Assembly: GCA_037102815.1 (NCBI GenBank)
Contig: BTPP01000001.1
Span: 2,567,001-2,631,000, forward strand
Reading direction: 5' to 3'
Source: Neurospora intermedia
Lineage: Eukaryota > Ascomycota > Sordariomycetes > Sordariales > Sordariaceae
DNA length: 64,000 nt
The notes below the pieces were generated by a model, which made no database searches, had not been told where the DNA came from, and saw only the letters and a list, made by a program, of their open reading frames with translations. Position 1 is the first letter of the stretch, and every line of letters begins with the position of its first letter. Below are positions 24,644-37,300 of this stretch, piece after piece. The position numbers and the translations under genes were made by a program.

Positions 24644-26753
24644 TCAAGGGGTATACCTCGCACTCGACAACAATTCCCCACCATCAGCTGCCGGGCTGCG
24701 AGGACTAGGTAGTTTTGCCTTAGTAAGTGTTGTAGGCGAGTACGTCTTGGCACTAAGCGTCACCACCTCTTCAGCTGAGCCTGTTGGCGAGTAAACCTTT
24801 GGACTAAGAGTCTCTAGTTTTCTCCCGGCCGGTTCCGTTGGTGTATAGACCTTCGAACTCAGCAACACGGGCTCATCCGCCGGACTTTTCGGATCATAGA
24901 CAGTCGGGCTGAGCGTCTCGAGCGGTTCGTGGCCCTCCTCGGGCTTTGTGTTCATCGAATCCCTCGACGGGAATTCTCTGTCGATAGGCGTATCAAAGTC
25001 CGTTATCAGTCGAGGAGGCTGTCTCCTTTCTGATTTTATCGTGTCCTTCTGATTGTGCTTTGGGCAACTGATGGTGTGAACGTCGGTACCTGGGCTCAAG
25101 AGTGGAGACACGTCCTCAACTGATGAGAGACGCAGACCGATTTGGACTGTTGCTGATGAACACAGTGAAGAGTTCCGTCGGTGTCCACGGGCGGCGAGGA
25201 AGCCCATTGATGGTGGGGGTTTGAGGGTATCGGCGTCCGCAACTTGGGAGGCAGCTGGTGCATATGTTATGGATGGTAGTGGGGTGGCAGATGGTCTTGT
25301 GGTCGGTGGGCGGTTCGGGAAGAGCGAGTAGGACTCTTTTCGCATGTGGCTGGCGGTAGAGGGTGTCTGCGCGTGCTGTGGTATCGTTGGTGCACGGAAA
25401 AGAAAGGTTGGTGTTGTAGGGCTGTTTTCTGTTTTGTCTTGGGCCGTCCTTAGTAGACTTGCGTTGCTGCCCATGCGGCGAACTTGTCCGGGGCTCGTCA
25501 CCGGTCGCATGATGTGACTGTCGAAGTCCAGTCCACCGGACTCGTAACGTTCAGTCTTGTTGTACCCTTCCCTTCGATTCTCGTAATCGGCATCCTTGTT
25601 CTTCGGACCGATCGTGGATATAGCGTTTGATTTCAAGAACAGGTATAGGCCTCCTGTCATCAATCCTGAGATATTGGCGACGACAGTAGTCACCATGGAC
25701 AAGTTGAGAGCGTGCCTTCGTTGGCCATCAAAAGCTATGACGTAAAAGTATGGGATCATGAATGCCTAGGGAGGAGTGAGTATAGCTGCAGAGCCAGACG
25801 GTTATGGCAGACTTACCTCCGATATGATCGCCAGTGTCATATAATAAACCATCCTTGAAGCCGCAGCTCTCTCGACGACCGCGATCTTGTTGCTCCGGTG
25901 CAACCTCACGAAGATGACCACGACGCAAACCAAGAGCAGACCAGAAATGCCCACTAAAAGACCAAAGCACCAGACTGAATAGTGTGCAACGAACCAGAAC
26001 AGCGAAGTAAGGCAAAAATTGGACGAACGATCGAAAATGGCCACCAATAAGTTCAAAACCAGAAGCAGGCCAACCACGAAAAGGCAGATTGTCACGTTCC
26101 ACCTCCCTCGCGGAGCAAATGGCTTCTTTAGCAGGCTCCTTATTGTGACTTCAAGTCCGAACACTAACTGGATGTATGGAACGATGAAAACAGCTGGAGA
26201 TGGTTAGACCTCATCACATATTCTTGACACCATTTGAGCTTACCAGGAAGCATAAACACGGCAATCAAGGTGCATCCGGATCCGAAGAGCGAGCCGAGTC
26301 CCGTTGACTGAGCCACGGCGAATGTGATGCCCTGGACAACAATACCGACTGATAGAATAAGTGGAAACGCTTCGGTCGCGGGCACAAAGGAGAAGCCATT
26401 CCGACTAGGGATGCGTGAGCACATAACAAATGACGGACTGCTCCATGCCAGCCTTACCTGAACCTAAACCTCTTATTCTCCCTCTTCTCGCGATGGTAGG
26501 TATCGACCAGAATTCCGACAGCTGTCGCAAAAGCTGCAATGGTGTTGAAAGAGGCCAAGATGACGGTGGATGTTCTGATGGATTTGGCGGCGGCAAACCG
26601 GAATTGGGTGAAGGTCTGTGAATCCGCCGGGTTCGTCGCCGACTGAAGCATGCCATAGCCTGCCCGGCTCGAATCACTTTCCGACGTCCATCGTGTGTCG
26701 ACCCGCGACTCTAACCACCCGCCTCCTCCATCCAAAGCGTTAAATGGCGACAT
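24644..26753 (-). CDS. Seven-helix GPCR-like membrane protein with long tail
   Basis: Reading on the minus strand, exons are 26753-26458, 26404-26244, 26193-25817 and 25765-24644, giving 651 residues. Seven hydrophobic segments can be counted: TVILASFNTIAAF, FPLILSVGIVVQGITF, LIAVFMLPAVFIVPYIQLVF, ICLFVVGLLLVLNLLVAIF, CFGLLVGISGLLLVCVVVIFV, MVYYMTLAIISEAFMIPYFYV and VVANISGLMTGGLYLFL. A Ser/Thr/Pro-rich tail of about 320 residues follows, which ends in imperfect repeats with (S/T)-P sites. The layout matches a fungal G-protein-coupled receptor; it may belong to the group said to resemble a mammalian growth-hormone-releasing-factor receptor, but I cannot confirm that. Ligand and G protein are unknown. 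Confidence 0.8.
24647..24935 (-). repeat. Tandem repeats in the receptor C-terminal tail
   Basis: The last 95 or so residues contain five imperfect units of the form LSxKVYSPT, spaced mostly 17-21 residues: LSPTVYDPK, LSSKVYTPT, LSPKVYSPT, LSAKTYSPT and LSSARYTP. Most units carry one or two proline-directed (S/T)-P sites. Confidence 0.8.
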
Positions 26754-28544
26754 CGGGATGGTTGTAAGGCAATCACAAGGTTGGCGATGGCGGTGAGCCG
26801 CAACAGTGGCCTCGGACCGGTCGTCGTAGGGTCATCAAAGCCAACTCGTGGATTTGCTGACTCGTAGTTGGTTTGATCAAGGTGGGATGGATGGGGAGAG
26901 AAAACATGGGATGGAAGGGTAGATCAAGCATACCATGCTAAGTCAAAGGCTTGTGAGCACACTTTGAATATAGACAGGGGGGGACCGCACGTGGAGGTTG
27001 AGCGTGGATGGGACGGAACAAACCCGGAATTCTTGAATACCAAAATGACATCCGGGCCATTCCAGAAACACATAGCGTTGATAGAGTAGTCTAGGGCATA
27101 TCGAAACCGGACGGGTGAGTCCGGGCTGGAAATGGATTCCCGGACGGGCAGAAGAGAGTCCGTTCAAGGAGAGTGGGTTCGTCGAAGGCAGACTCAGCTC
27201 AGGTCGTGTCCTCCCACAGGCGACCGTAATGGACTGGATTTGAGAATACTGAGCAGAATGTTTTGTTTCTCGGCCACCGGAGACATTGGGCCCACACATC
27301 TGAAGCCGTTGAGACTCCTCAAAAGCTTGCACTTGCAGGCCAACCATGTGTTCTGGTAAAGTCTTCCAACGTCCAGCTCAAGCTGGGTAGGTAGGTATAC
27401 TACGAGCACGTAAGCTTGCCTGTATCTCTAGTGATCATCTGGAACACGGCCCAACAGATGACAAACGATTTGACCAGCAAATCGCGGACTCGAAAGCGCT
27501 CATGCCGAGTCCGATGACACCCGTGGACAAGCATCACCGCCGAGCCAGCAAGGCTATTGTCTGGGGTTCCTGGGACGACGACGGAAAGGCTCAGATCCGG
27601 TGTGAGATCGTGGCCAAATGCAACGAGAACTCCAGGTCATGGTGGACATCAGCGACAAGTCATCTGGTTCCGGAAGGAGGCGAGTTGGGCGTGTGGGAGC
27701 ATGGTAGATGCCGTTTTTGTTGCAAGGGTGAAGTTCAAACTTGAGGCAGTTTTGGAACAGAAGAGCCCCTCGACTGACTCCAGCGTCCCCTATCGCCAAG
27801 CTTGAAGTCTGTGCGTTTAAGGCCTAAATGTGGAATGTTCCTAGGTACCAAAACCAGGGACGTCCAGGGGCACTAACACAACCCTAGTCTATACTTAGGG
27901 TCCAGAACTTCAAAAGGGGTCCTTGCGGAGATCAAACCAGATGAACCTCCTCACGACACCCTAGAGGAATCCAACATCGTGAGAAATTCTCTCTCGTTCA
28001 AGAATTCGCTGTATCACGACTGCGATGTCTCGTATACTGACTGCAATTTCATCTCTTAAGATCACTATGAGTTCGCTGATCAAGTGTATGATTTGTATCC
28101 TCTTCACTCATATATCTAGATAGCAGCAGATGTCGACGAGCTTGCTGTGTCTCCTGGCAACCATGTGAAAAGATCAACCAAACTCGGGGAAGAAGATCAC
28201 ACATGTGAGCGATAGGAGGCAAACCGGCGAACAGAAACATATCTTTTACTGAGGCCCTCCGACCAATCCCCATCGGCCTGTTCATTCCTCTCCGCCGTTC
28301 ATGACGCAACGAAGAGGATGGATACAGCTGTACGGGCATGCAGTGCAACGAGACAGCCATACTTGCAACGCCGTGCTGAATCCGCTGATTGTGATAAACA
28401 CCCGTACTGGGCAGGTGTCGAAACCGCTTCTTACCCACCCCTCCTGATGAAGCTTTGCATAAGTGCGCTTCGAGACTTGCGAGTTACTGCCACTCATCAA
28501 CCGCCCCAAGTCTCTCAATCACCCATTACCATTAAACCCCCGCA
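26754..28544. other. Intergenic region, nothing recognised
   Basis: About 1.8 kb between the receptor start and the end of the sterol isomerase gene. Short frames only, none recognisable. Confidence 0.5.
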
Positions 28545-29726
<1,182 letters not shown>

Positions 29727-30362
29727 CTTGTGATTGCAGCTGTGTTTCTGGCCAGCGAAAGGATGCTGGGCTTCAAGAAGTGGCTCCGAAATCTTGAAGG
29801 ACGCGAAGTTCATCGCGAGGGTTGATCTTTGTGGCCCGTGCACAGCCCCTGCTAGTAGCGTTCAAGCTTACTGAAGGTTTGGATCAGCACTCTCAGGCAA
29901 GACATTGGGGCTATTGACTCGGATGTTTGCCGAACTTTTCATGTCACTGGTCTTTCCTCAAGTCAAATCATGAGTGCGGTGGCTCACTTGTAATCCTCCC
30001 AAATGCCAAAGAAGCATTATGAAAGGCAAGCATGTTCATCGCCCCCATATCACTCCAAGTGATCAAAGTTGCGAAGCACACATCAATGCCAGAAAAGCAC
30101 GGCAATGTCACGAAAGCAAAAGGAAGAGAACATAGATGTGTACGGTATTAATTGGCAGAGAGCCGGGTCAATTCCTAGCTAGAACGGACCAGTGTCCATG
30201 CCTATGTAATAGGGGTATCGGTTCTGGTGTAATGCTAAAGCTGCCCTTCGAAATTCCAAGCCAAGTGTCATAGGAAAGCCCTTGGCGAACTCCTTAGCCG
30301 GCCATTATCATCAAGTCATGACTGATAAAAAGGAAATGGAAAACGACTGTTGATGAAGTCGC
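29727..30362. other. Intergenic region downstream of grg-1
   Basis: It holds the sterol isomerase promoter and the 3' region of grg-1, both on the minus strand. No gene is recognised. Confidence 0.5.
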
Positions 30363-30729
30363 TTAGTGGGTAGCACCCTGCTTGTGGGCCTCGGCCTTAG
30401 CGTCGTGCTTGTTCTCGGAGACCTTGTCGGAGATGGCATCACCGGCAGCGTTGAGACTGAGAGGAAGATGAATGTTAGTGTCTGATGATGGCTGTGAGAG
30501 TGGAAGATGATGGAGCTTACCGAGTGCCGACACCCTGGTTGGAGTCCTTGGCAACGTCCTTGTTGGCCTCCTTGGAAGCAGTGGCGGTAGCGCCTGTGAG
30601 AGTGAGATGTCAGTGTCTGCTGTTGTGAAGATGCCCGAGATGTGCTCGGGTGCTGGAGGCGAGAGCTGGAGGAAACCTACCCTGGACCTTGTCACCGACG
30701 TAGTTGGCAGCGTTCTTGAGGGTATCCAT
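30363..30729 (-). CDS. grg-1: Glucose-repressible / clock-controlled protein GRG-1 (CCG-1)
   Basis: Minus-strand exons 30729-30681, 30593-30521 and 30456-30363 give exactly 71 residues, the length of Neurospora GRG-1. The sequence starts MDTLKNAANYVGDKVQG, continues ATASKEANKDVAKDSN and GVGTRLNAAGDAISDK, and ends HDAKAEAHKQGATH. It is a small, charged, Lys/Ala/Asp-rich, probably soluble protein without a membrane segment. In Neurospora the homologue is strongly induced by glucose starvation and by the circadian clock and is among the most abundant transcripts; its biochemical role is not settled. A TATA box and CA-rich leader precede it here. Confidence 0.96.
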
Positions 30730-30858
30730 TTTGGTTGATGTGAGGGGTTGTGAAAGTGGTTTGAGTGTTGTGTTGGTTTGAAGTAGTGAAGATGTGATTG
30801 CTTTGTTGGCTGATGATGGAAGAAGAAAAGAATGGTATTGGGGAGGTGGGAGGACAGT

Positions 30859-30866
30859 CTTATATA
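30859..30866 (-). promoter_or_regulatory. TATA box of grg-1
   Basis: On the minus strand the sequence reads TATATAAG, 130 bases before the ATG, followed by a leader rich in CA and CT (AAACAACCAACAAAGC and similar). Strong TATA boxes are found at highly induced fungal genes, and this fits the known regulation of grg-1. Confidence 0.75.
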
Positions 30867-33800
30867 GGCATTTGGTTCCCTTAATCGGCAATCGAGATGA
30901 CCAAGTTGGAAGCTTGTGTTCCTGGCTGCCTGCACTGCCTGCCTGGCCCAAAGTGGCATCTACGATCTCCCGTCACAGCTCGCAAACAAGCAACAACGGG
31001 ATGGAATCATGTGAAGAAGAAGGAGATACGTCATAATCCCAACGCGGATGGTATGTTCCGGCCATCTCGCCTGGAGGTTCGGGTGGGGCACTCGGGGAAG
31101 TGGAGGAGGTGCCAATTTTGGCTTGCATGAACACTTGCTTCTTTTTTGACACTCGACACACAGAACACACTGCAATCAAGACGTACCTTCCGAGCTTTGC
31201 ATTGTGGGTATTCAATAGTGGTTTCCCAGTTGTTTGCTTGACATGTGCGCCTTCTTTGCAGGCAAAATGCTAGCAAAGAAGTGAGGCAATCTTCGTCCTT
31301 TACCCGTTGTCTGTGACGTCACGCCCCTTTGAACCCCTCTCCCGCAGTTAGATGAAATCTGAACAGCAGCCACTGCACACTCAGGATGACCTGGCGCGAC
31401 CACCAATGCTTTGCCAGAATCCATGTCACAAGCGCTGTCTGTGTGCTTTCTTGTTACCGAAGGCCGCGCGTAGCCGTGACATGGATATAATGTGGCTGTT
31501 GAAAGCGGCTAGAAGTCGGTCTCGTCCGATCAATGCCTTTCCCAATGGAAGTGCCCAGTGAGTTGGCTTTGAACTGAGTGGCTTCTGGTAGCTGCATCCA
31601 TTCAAAGTAGATAATTCTCTCGTGATTCAGGTAGATGGGCTGTTCCTTCTACAGCTGGAACAAGACGCGCCGGACTTTGGGCTCTCTCCTTCCGCGTCGT
31701 TGCCTGAGAATCACATCTCGTGAAATGGCGAAAGTACACAAACTTCCGGAAATGGAAAGAGGCATCATGGGTCATTATCCCGGCCAGTGACGCATGGCAG
31801 GGCCTGGCCCGTCAAAGAACGATTCTCATTAGCTGAGCCCGCACTATTGATGTGCAGCTACGTCATTATGCCCCACACTGCTAGGTACACTACAAGTGCG
31901 TGGAAACTTGTGGGGGAGGAGCCGCTGCGGTCGACTTGCATTCACGCAGGACTTGACAGCCGTGGGCTCCATAGTATCAAACCGAGAACACGGTCATCTT
32001 GGTTCAATTTTGTAAACGAACGTACGAGAGGCGCCTCGCCTTGGTAGATCCGCCTGCCTCGGTTGAAGGATCTGATAGAACCAGTGGCGAGATTTCTCGG
32101 ATTGCCAGATTCCCATCCTGTTTCTCCATGGCAAACTCGGCCTCTTCGATTGATGCACTGACGAGTGTGAGCAGCTGATAGGAAGATTGCGCTCCTGCCT
32201 TCCCAAGTGAGGGGTTGCTCTCACTGCACCAGAGACCAAGCTCGCCAAACACGGGCAGCGAATCCAATTGGCAAGAGGAACTACCGACGATTCGAGGCCC
32301 GCCCATTCAACGTTGCTCCTCTTCCCAGTTCGTGCTTTGTGCCTGCCGAGCCTGGCCCGAGATGAAACGAATCGGCGATGACTTGCAGCTTGGGCGCCTC
32401 TGCATTGTGTAGTGTAAAATGTTAGCTCGGTTCTTGCGAGTGGCAAAGAACCTTGCTTTTGGCACAGGAAATGGCTATCCTGTCGTCTGTCTACTCCATA
32501 TTTTCTGTAGGCTCATCGTACCAAGCTAACCCTTTACATCCATGCAGAGGTGCAAAACTATCGATGTATCAATATCCATCAACAGATACGAGCGGCAGGA
32601 ACCATTCGCTCTTTGAGCTTAGCGGATGATTGTGCCCGGTTGGAACTTGCCTTTTCCTCATCAGCTGACAGGCGCCGTCAAGGTTCTTGCCCGTTTGCAA
32701 AATCGAGTATCACGATCTATCAGATGGAAGGAGCACATTGCGTTCTGCTTGTTGGCAGTTCCTTGACGTGGGGTGAAAGGCAACATCCTCACGGGCACTT
32801 GTTGAGAGTCAAAGACTCAACAGAATTTGGGAGGGTGGTCAGATCGTGCAGTGGCATCATCTCGGTTTCGTGGGTGAAGCAGGTTCAGGATGTCGGGAGG
32901 AAGACCGACGGGCTTCATCGGGTAACAGGTGCAGCTCGCATCAGTGCCACGTTCAACCGAACTCCGTAACCCATCGAGCCATCCTCACCAAGACTGCCAT
33001 GAGAAATTCCAATGAACGCGTAGACCAACGGACAGTGACTTCCCTTGACGCCGGGATGTTTCAACACGCGAACGCCGTACAAGAAAGGGCAGTCAACGTC
33101 AACGGGTGTCACGTTGCGCAGTCTCATCTGCTGGGACTTCTTTCGCAACCCGTTCCTGTCGTGGAAGAGCTTCAAACCCGAGGCACCAGAGCCGGTCGCG
33201 ACTTTGGTAAGAGTGTGTACTTACCACGGAAGACTTGCTAACTAAGTGCGTACTTCGATCCTCTGCAGAAAGTCCTCAGCGGTGTTCTTTTTCGTTGTCA
33301 CATGTTTCAAAGGTAAGTTTTGACAACGGACAACTCCATGGGAAGGCGCTCTGTTGGTGTAACGAGAGAGGGCCGAGGTTGCTGTTGCGTAACACGCTTT
33401 TTGCAGAAGCCCGTTGAACTGACATATCGATCCATCTCCGCAGCAGATTCCCCGAGAAAGCAGCTTCGACCCCCTCTCCAACCGCCTCATTCGACATCCT
33501 TCCGCCAGCGCGAGGAAGTCGAAACACGGCGCTCTGGAGCATGTCAGCCTACTACAAGACCAACCTAATAACTGGCCACCCGCCCGCTGTCACCCCATTC
33601 GATATCGAGTCCCGAGGGACCGCCAACAGAAGCCTTTGCAAACTTTTTGCTGCTGTCCCTACAAGGACCGTAGATGAGACATGGCGTTCTACGGACACTA
33701 TCTGCGTCAATAACGGTGACACATGCGGCTACACGTCAACGAGGCGAGGGCGACACTGTTGACCCTGGATGTTCGATGATGCTCGAAACTAACTTTCCCG

Positions 33801-34353
33801 AAATTCGTGGTGTCGGTTCTTTGCTGCATCAGGTCATACCAGCATAACACCTTTCGTGGGTACTTCAGGGTTGGAGTCGGGGCGATAAAGGAACGGTACC
33901 ACTACCGCACCACTACCCTCAAGTGTCTTTATTAAGATGGACGCAGAGTAACATGAACCAGTGTTGATGGTCTTTTGGAGAAAGTTCATTTGCTGGTGAC
34001 GAAGCTGTGATCTTTCTAAGAGTACTGCCGGTATCAAAAGATACGGTCCCGCCTCGGTATATACAGCATTTCGTAAACAGGCAGACAAGATATTATGCCA
34101 ACGCCTCGTAGGCCGCAGATAATTGAAGTTGTGATTTAGCTAAGCTCAGCGCGATACCTAGAAGCATGCGACGTGCCGAGTGATACAACACATATTGCCC
34201 TTATTTCCACCATAAGTGCTTGAGAACCAGCCAAGTTTAGCCATAATGTTTCCCATCATAATGCGATTATTTTCAATTATCACATGGAACTCGAAGCCCA
34301 GGTTGATTGACAAGCCACCTTCCTTCCCCGGCTCTAACCCCGTACCTCAACAC
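30867..34353. other. Long intergenic region upstream of grg-1
   Basis: About 3.5 kb of ordinary base composition without a recognisable gene. The longest frames (31994-32446 minus, 150 codons; 32550-32969 plus, 139 codons) look random. Part of it must be the grg-1 control region, and part the 3' flank of the large gene on the same strand. Confidence 0.5.
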
Positions 34354-37300
34354 TCATTTCTCAAACTTCTTGACTGCCTTCTCCAACTTCCCCTTCGCCG
34401 CCTCATCCTTCAAAAGCAGCCTGTACCACTTCTTAAGCATAACCATGTAACCACCAAAATCCTCCCAATCCTCCACCGCCGGTCCCTTAATCTGCGGTGG
34501 TCTAGTAGTTGTAGCAGCAGTAGCACCATCCGCATTCTTTTCTTCTTGTTCCTCCTCCTCCCTATCCTCCTCCGGTGTAGCCTCAAAAACAGCCCAAGCA
34601 CTCCCCTCCCCTGTCCTCAACCCAAACCCCTTACCCGCCGTCATCGACCTGATCTCCACCTGCTTCAACAAAATCGCATCCCCAGGCTTGACAATTGGCA
34701 AAGACTCCTTATGGGCTCTGTACATCTGCACCTCCACCACGTGCGTAGGGGCAGTGGAAGGGTCGGTGACGTTGAAACTCATCATGTACTCCCTCGGTCC
34801 ACCTTTGGCTCTGGTGGGGTTGGTCGGGTTGGAGGAAATGATGGCGAGGATGTCAACGTTTTTCCCCAAGTGATTACGGATGGACTTTAGAGGGAGGCAG
34901 TTTGCGAATTGTGGTTGGGTGCGGAGGAGGCGGGAGAGGGAGAGTTTAAGGAGGGAAGGGTCGTTGGGTAGTGGTTCTGAGGTCGCTATTGTGTTAATGT
35001 CGCTGTCTTCGGGATGGTGCGAGTTGGAAGGCTGCGGGGTGGTGTTATCCTCAGAGACGGCGGCAGAAGAGTTGAAGGACGAAGCAAAGCTGCGCTTGGA
35101 TGGGGAGGCTAGCGCGGCGGCTTTACTGGCGTCGTCGTTTTCTTCGGCGGTGACGCTCTTGGTGACGCTCCTGGAGCGGGCACGGGTGATTCTCGCGCTC
35201 GTACGTAGAGGCTCGAGACCGGACTGTTGCTTTCTTCCGCGCTTAGCGGAAGCTTTTACGGCCTGTCGGGCAAGGTTATCGCTGAGGTCGGCGTCCTTGT
35301 CATCGACGGATTGGGACTGGCTTGGGGTGACAGTCGTCTGGGATGGCTCTTCTTTTGACACCGCAGTTTCCTCGTCGGCGGGCTCGGTAATGGATGTTGC
35401 TTTTTTCTTGGTGGGAGTTGCTTGCTTGGACTCGTTTGCCTCCTCGAAACCGTGGTAGGGGACTGACAGCGGCTGGGTATCGGTATCAGCCTCGTCAGCT
35501 TGATTCTTATCGAGGTCCTGCGTCTGTTCCTCGGAGATCTCCTCAACTACTATCAGAGAAACTTCATCTTGAGTCTCGACACCCTCTTCCGTAGTGGCCA
35601 CTTGAGGTTTTGTGGTGACTGTCTCGGTCTCCTCAACCACTTCCACCCGAGTAATGACCTCCATACATTCCTCGGTTGCTGTGTCAGCAGCAACTTGAGC
35701 TTCTTCGGGCTGCGAGGAGTCGGTCGCTTCCTGACCAAGCAGGCCGCTTTGATCACGAGTGGGAAGTGGTTTTTCGGCGATGGCTTCCTTTGCTGGTGAA
35801 GATGTGACTTCTTTCTCGACAGTGATTTGGGTCTCCTCCTCAACCTCAACCACCATCTCGGCATCCTCCATGGCAAAATCTTGCACATGCGGTGCTTTGA
35901 TGACTACAACTTCGACAGACTCTTCGTGGCTAACTGACATGCTATCCGAGTCGACTTCGATGGTCTCGCTCGTCATTTCGACTTCGACTGCCTGCGACAC
36001 CTGGTCCTCCTCGGTATGGGTTTCGGGCCGAGGCGTGGCCGCGTCCGCCATCTCCACGTCCTCATCGTCGCCATCTCCCATCTCCTCATCCGAGTCAAGT
36101 TGAATAGGTCTGGGGGTATCTTGTGACATGAGTGAGACGTGCTCGGCGTCGCTGACTTCCATCATGCTGGCTTCTCTGGACGCACGGACCATGTCTTCGA
36201 AGAGCTGATGTTGGATTGCTTCCATTTCATCAACCTCCACGCGATCCGGTGTTTGCTCTCTTTCATCTGTAGGGGCTGTAGCCGTAAGCGATGCTTTCGG
36301 CTCAGCTTCACCGATGGTACCAACATTGCTGGTCTCTACCCGCTCCTCATGGATGCTTATGGTTTCTTGCACGGTCTCTTCAAGAGCGTTAAGCGTCTTC
36401 GCCGGGCCCTGAGCTTCACCCTGGTCAGCTTGGGGCTCCTCTTTCTTGGGCTCATCAGCGGTCTCTGAGATCTCCTTAACATCGCCTTCCTCAGCTTTGA
36501 CCTCTTGAACATCTGGTTCGGTGTCCTTAACCTTTGAAACGTCCGTATCAGTCTCCTGGGCTTCAACGGTGCCTGTAGCCTCAATAGCGACTGCCTTCTC
36601 GTCGACATTTTCGTCTTCTCCGACCTTCACCCCTTCAGTCTTCTCTTCAACCTCCTGCTCAACCTTGATCTTCTTTTCCTCCCCAACTTCAAGAACAACC
36701 TCTTTCTCGTCGTCGTTTTCCACTTTTTCGAAGCCTTCCTCATCCACCACCGCTTTGTCCTCCTCGTGAACCTCTTCGAGCACCTCTTCCTCGCTTTCGC
36801 TTTCAACCGGCTCGAAATCATCATCCTCTTCCTCATGTCCCTCCTCCACCTCTTCTTCGTCGTCGTCTTCTTCGTCTTCTTCCTCACTGGTCGTGTCAAG
36901 CAGATCCACAACCTGTTCACTGGCATCCTGTTCTTCATCCTCATCTCCTTCGTCTTCCTCCGCGATCTCATTATTCTCTTCCTCATCTTCGTCCAGCATC
37001 TCGTCCTCTGCTGACTCGGAATCTTCCTCAGGCCGCTCAACAATCTGTGTATCACTCGAGAACCCTTCAAATGTCTCGTCATTGACTTCGGACTCAGACT
37101 TGGGGTCTTCCTGTTGCTCTTTGAGTTGATCATCCGCCGTCTCGGGTAAAGCCTCTTCGCGGGGCTTCAAGTCAGATTCGTGCTTTTCGGCTTGTTTTGT
37201 CCATGGGGTATCGATGGTCTTGAGCGGCTCGGTGTTTTGCGCGGGACTCCCTACTTCACTGCTCTCATCCTTGGTATGTGCTACATCGGAAGTTGGAGCC

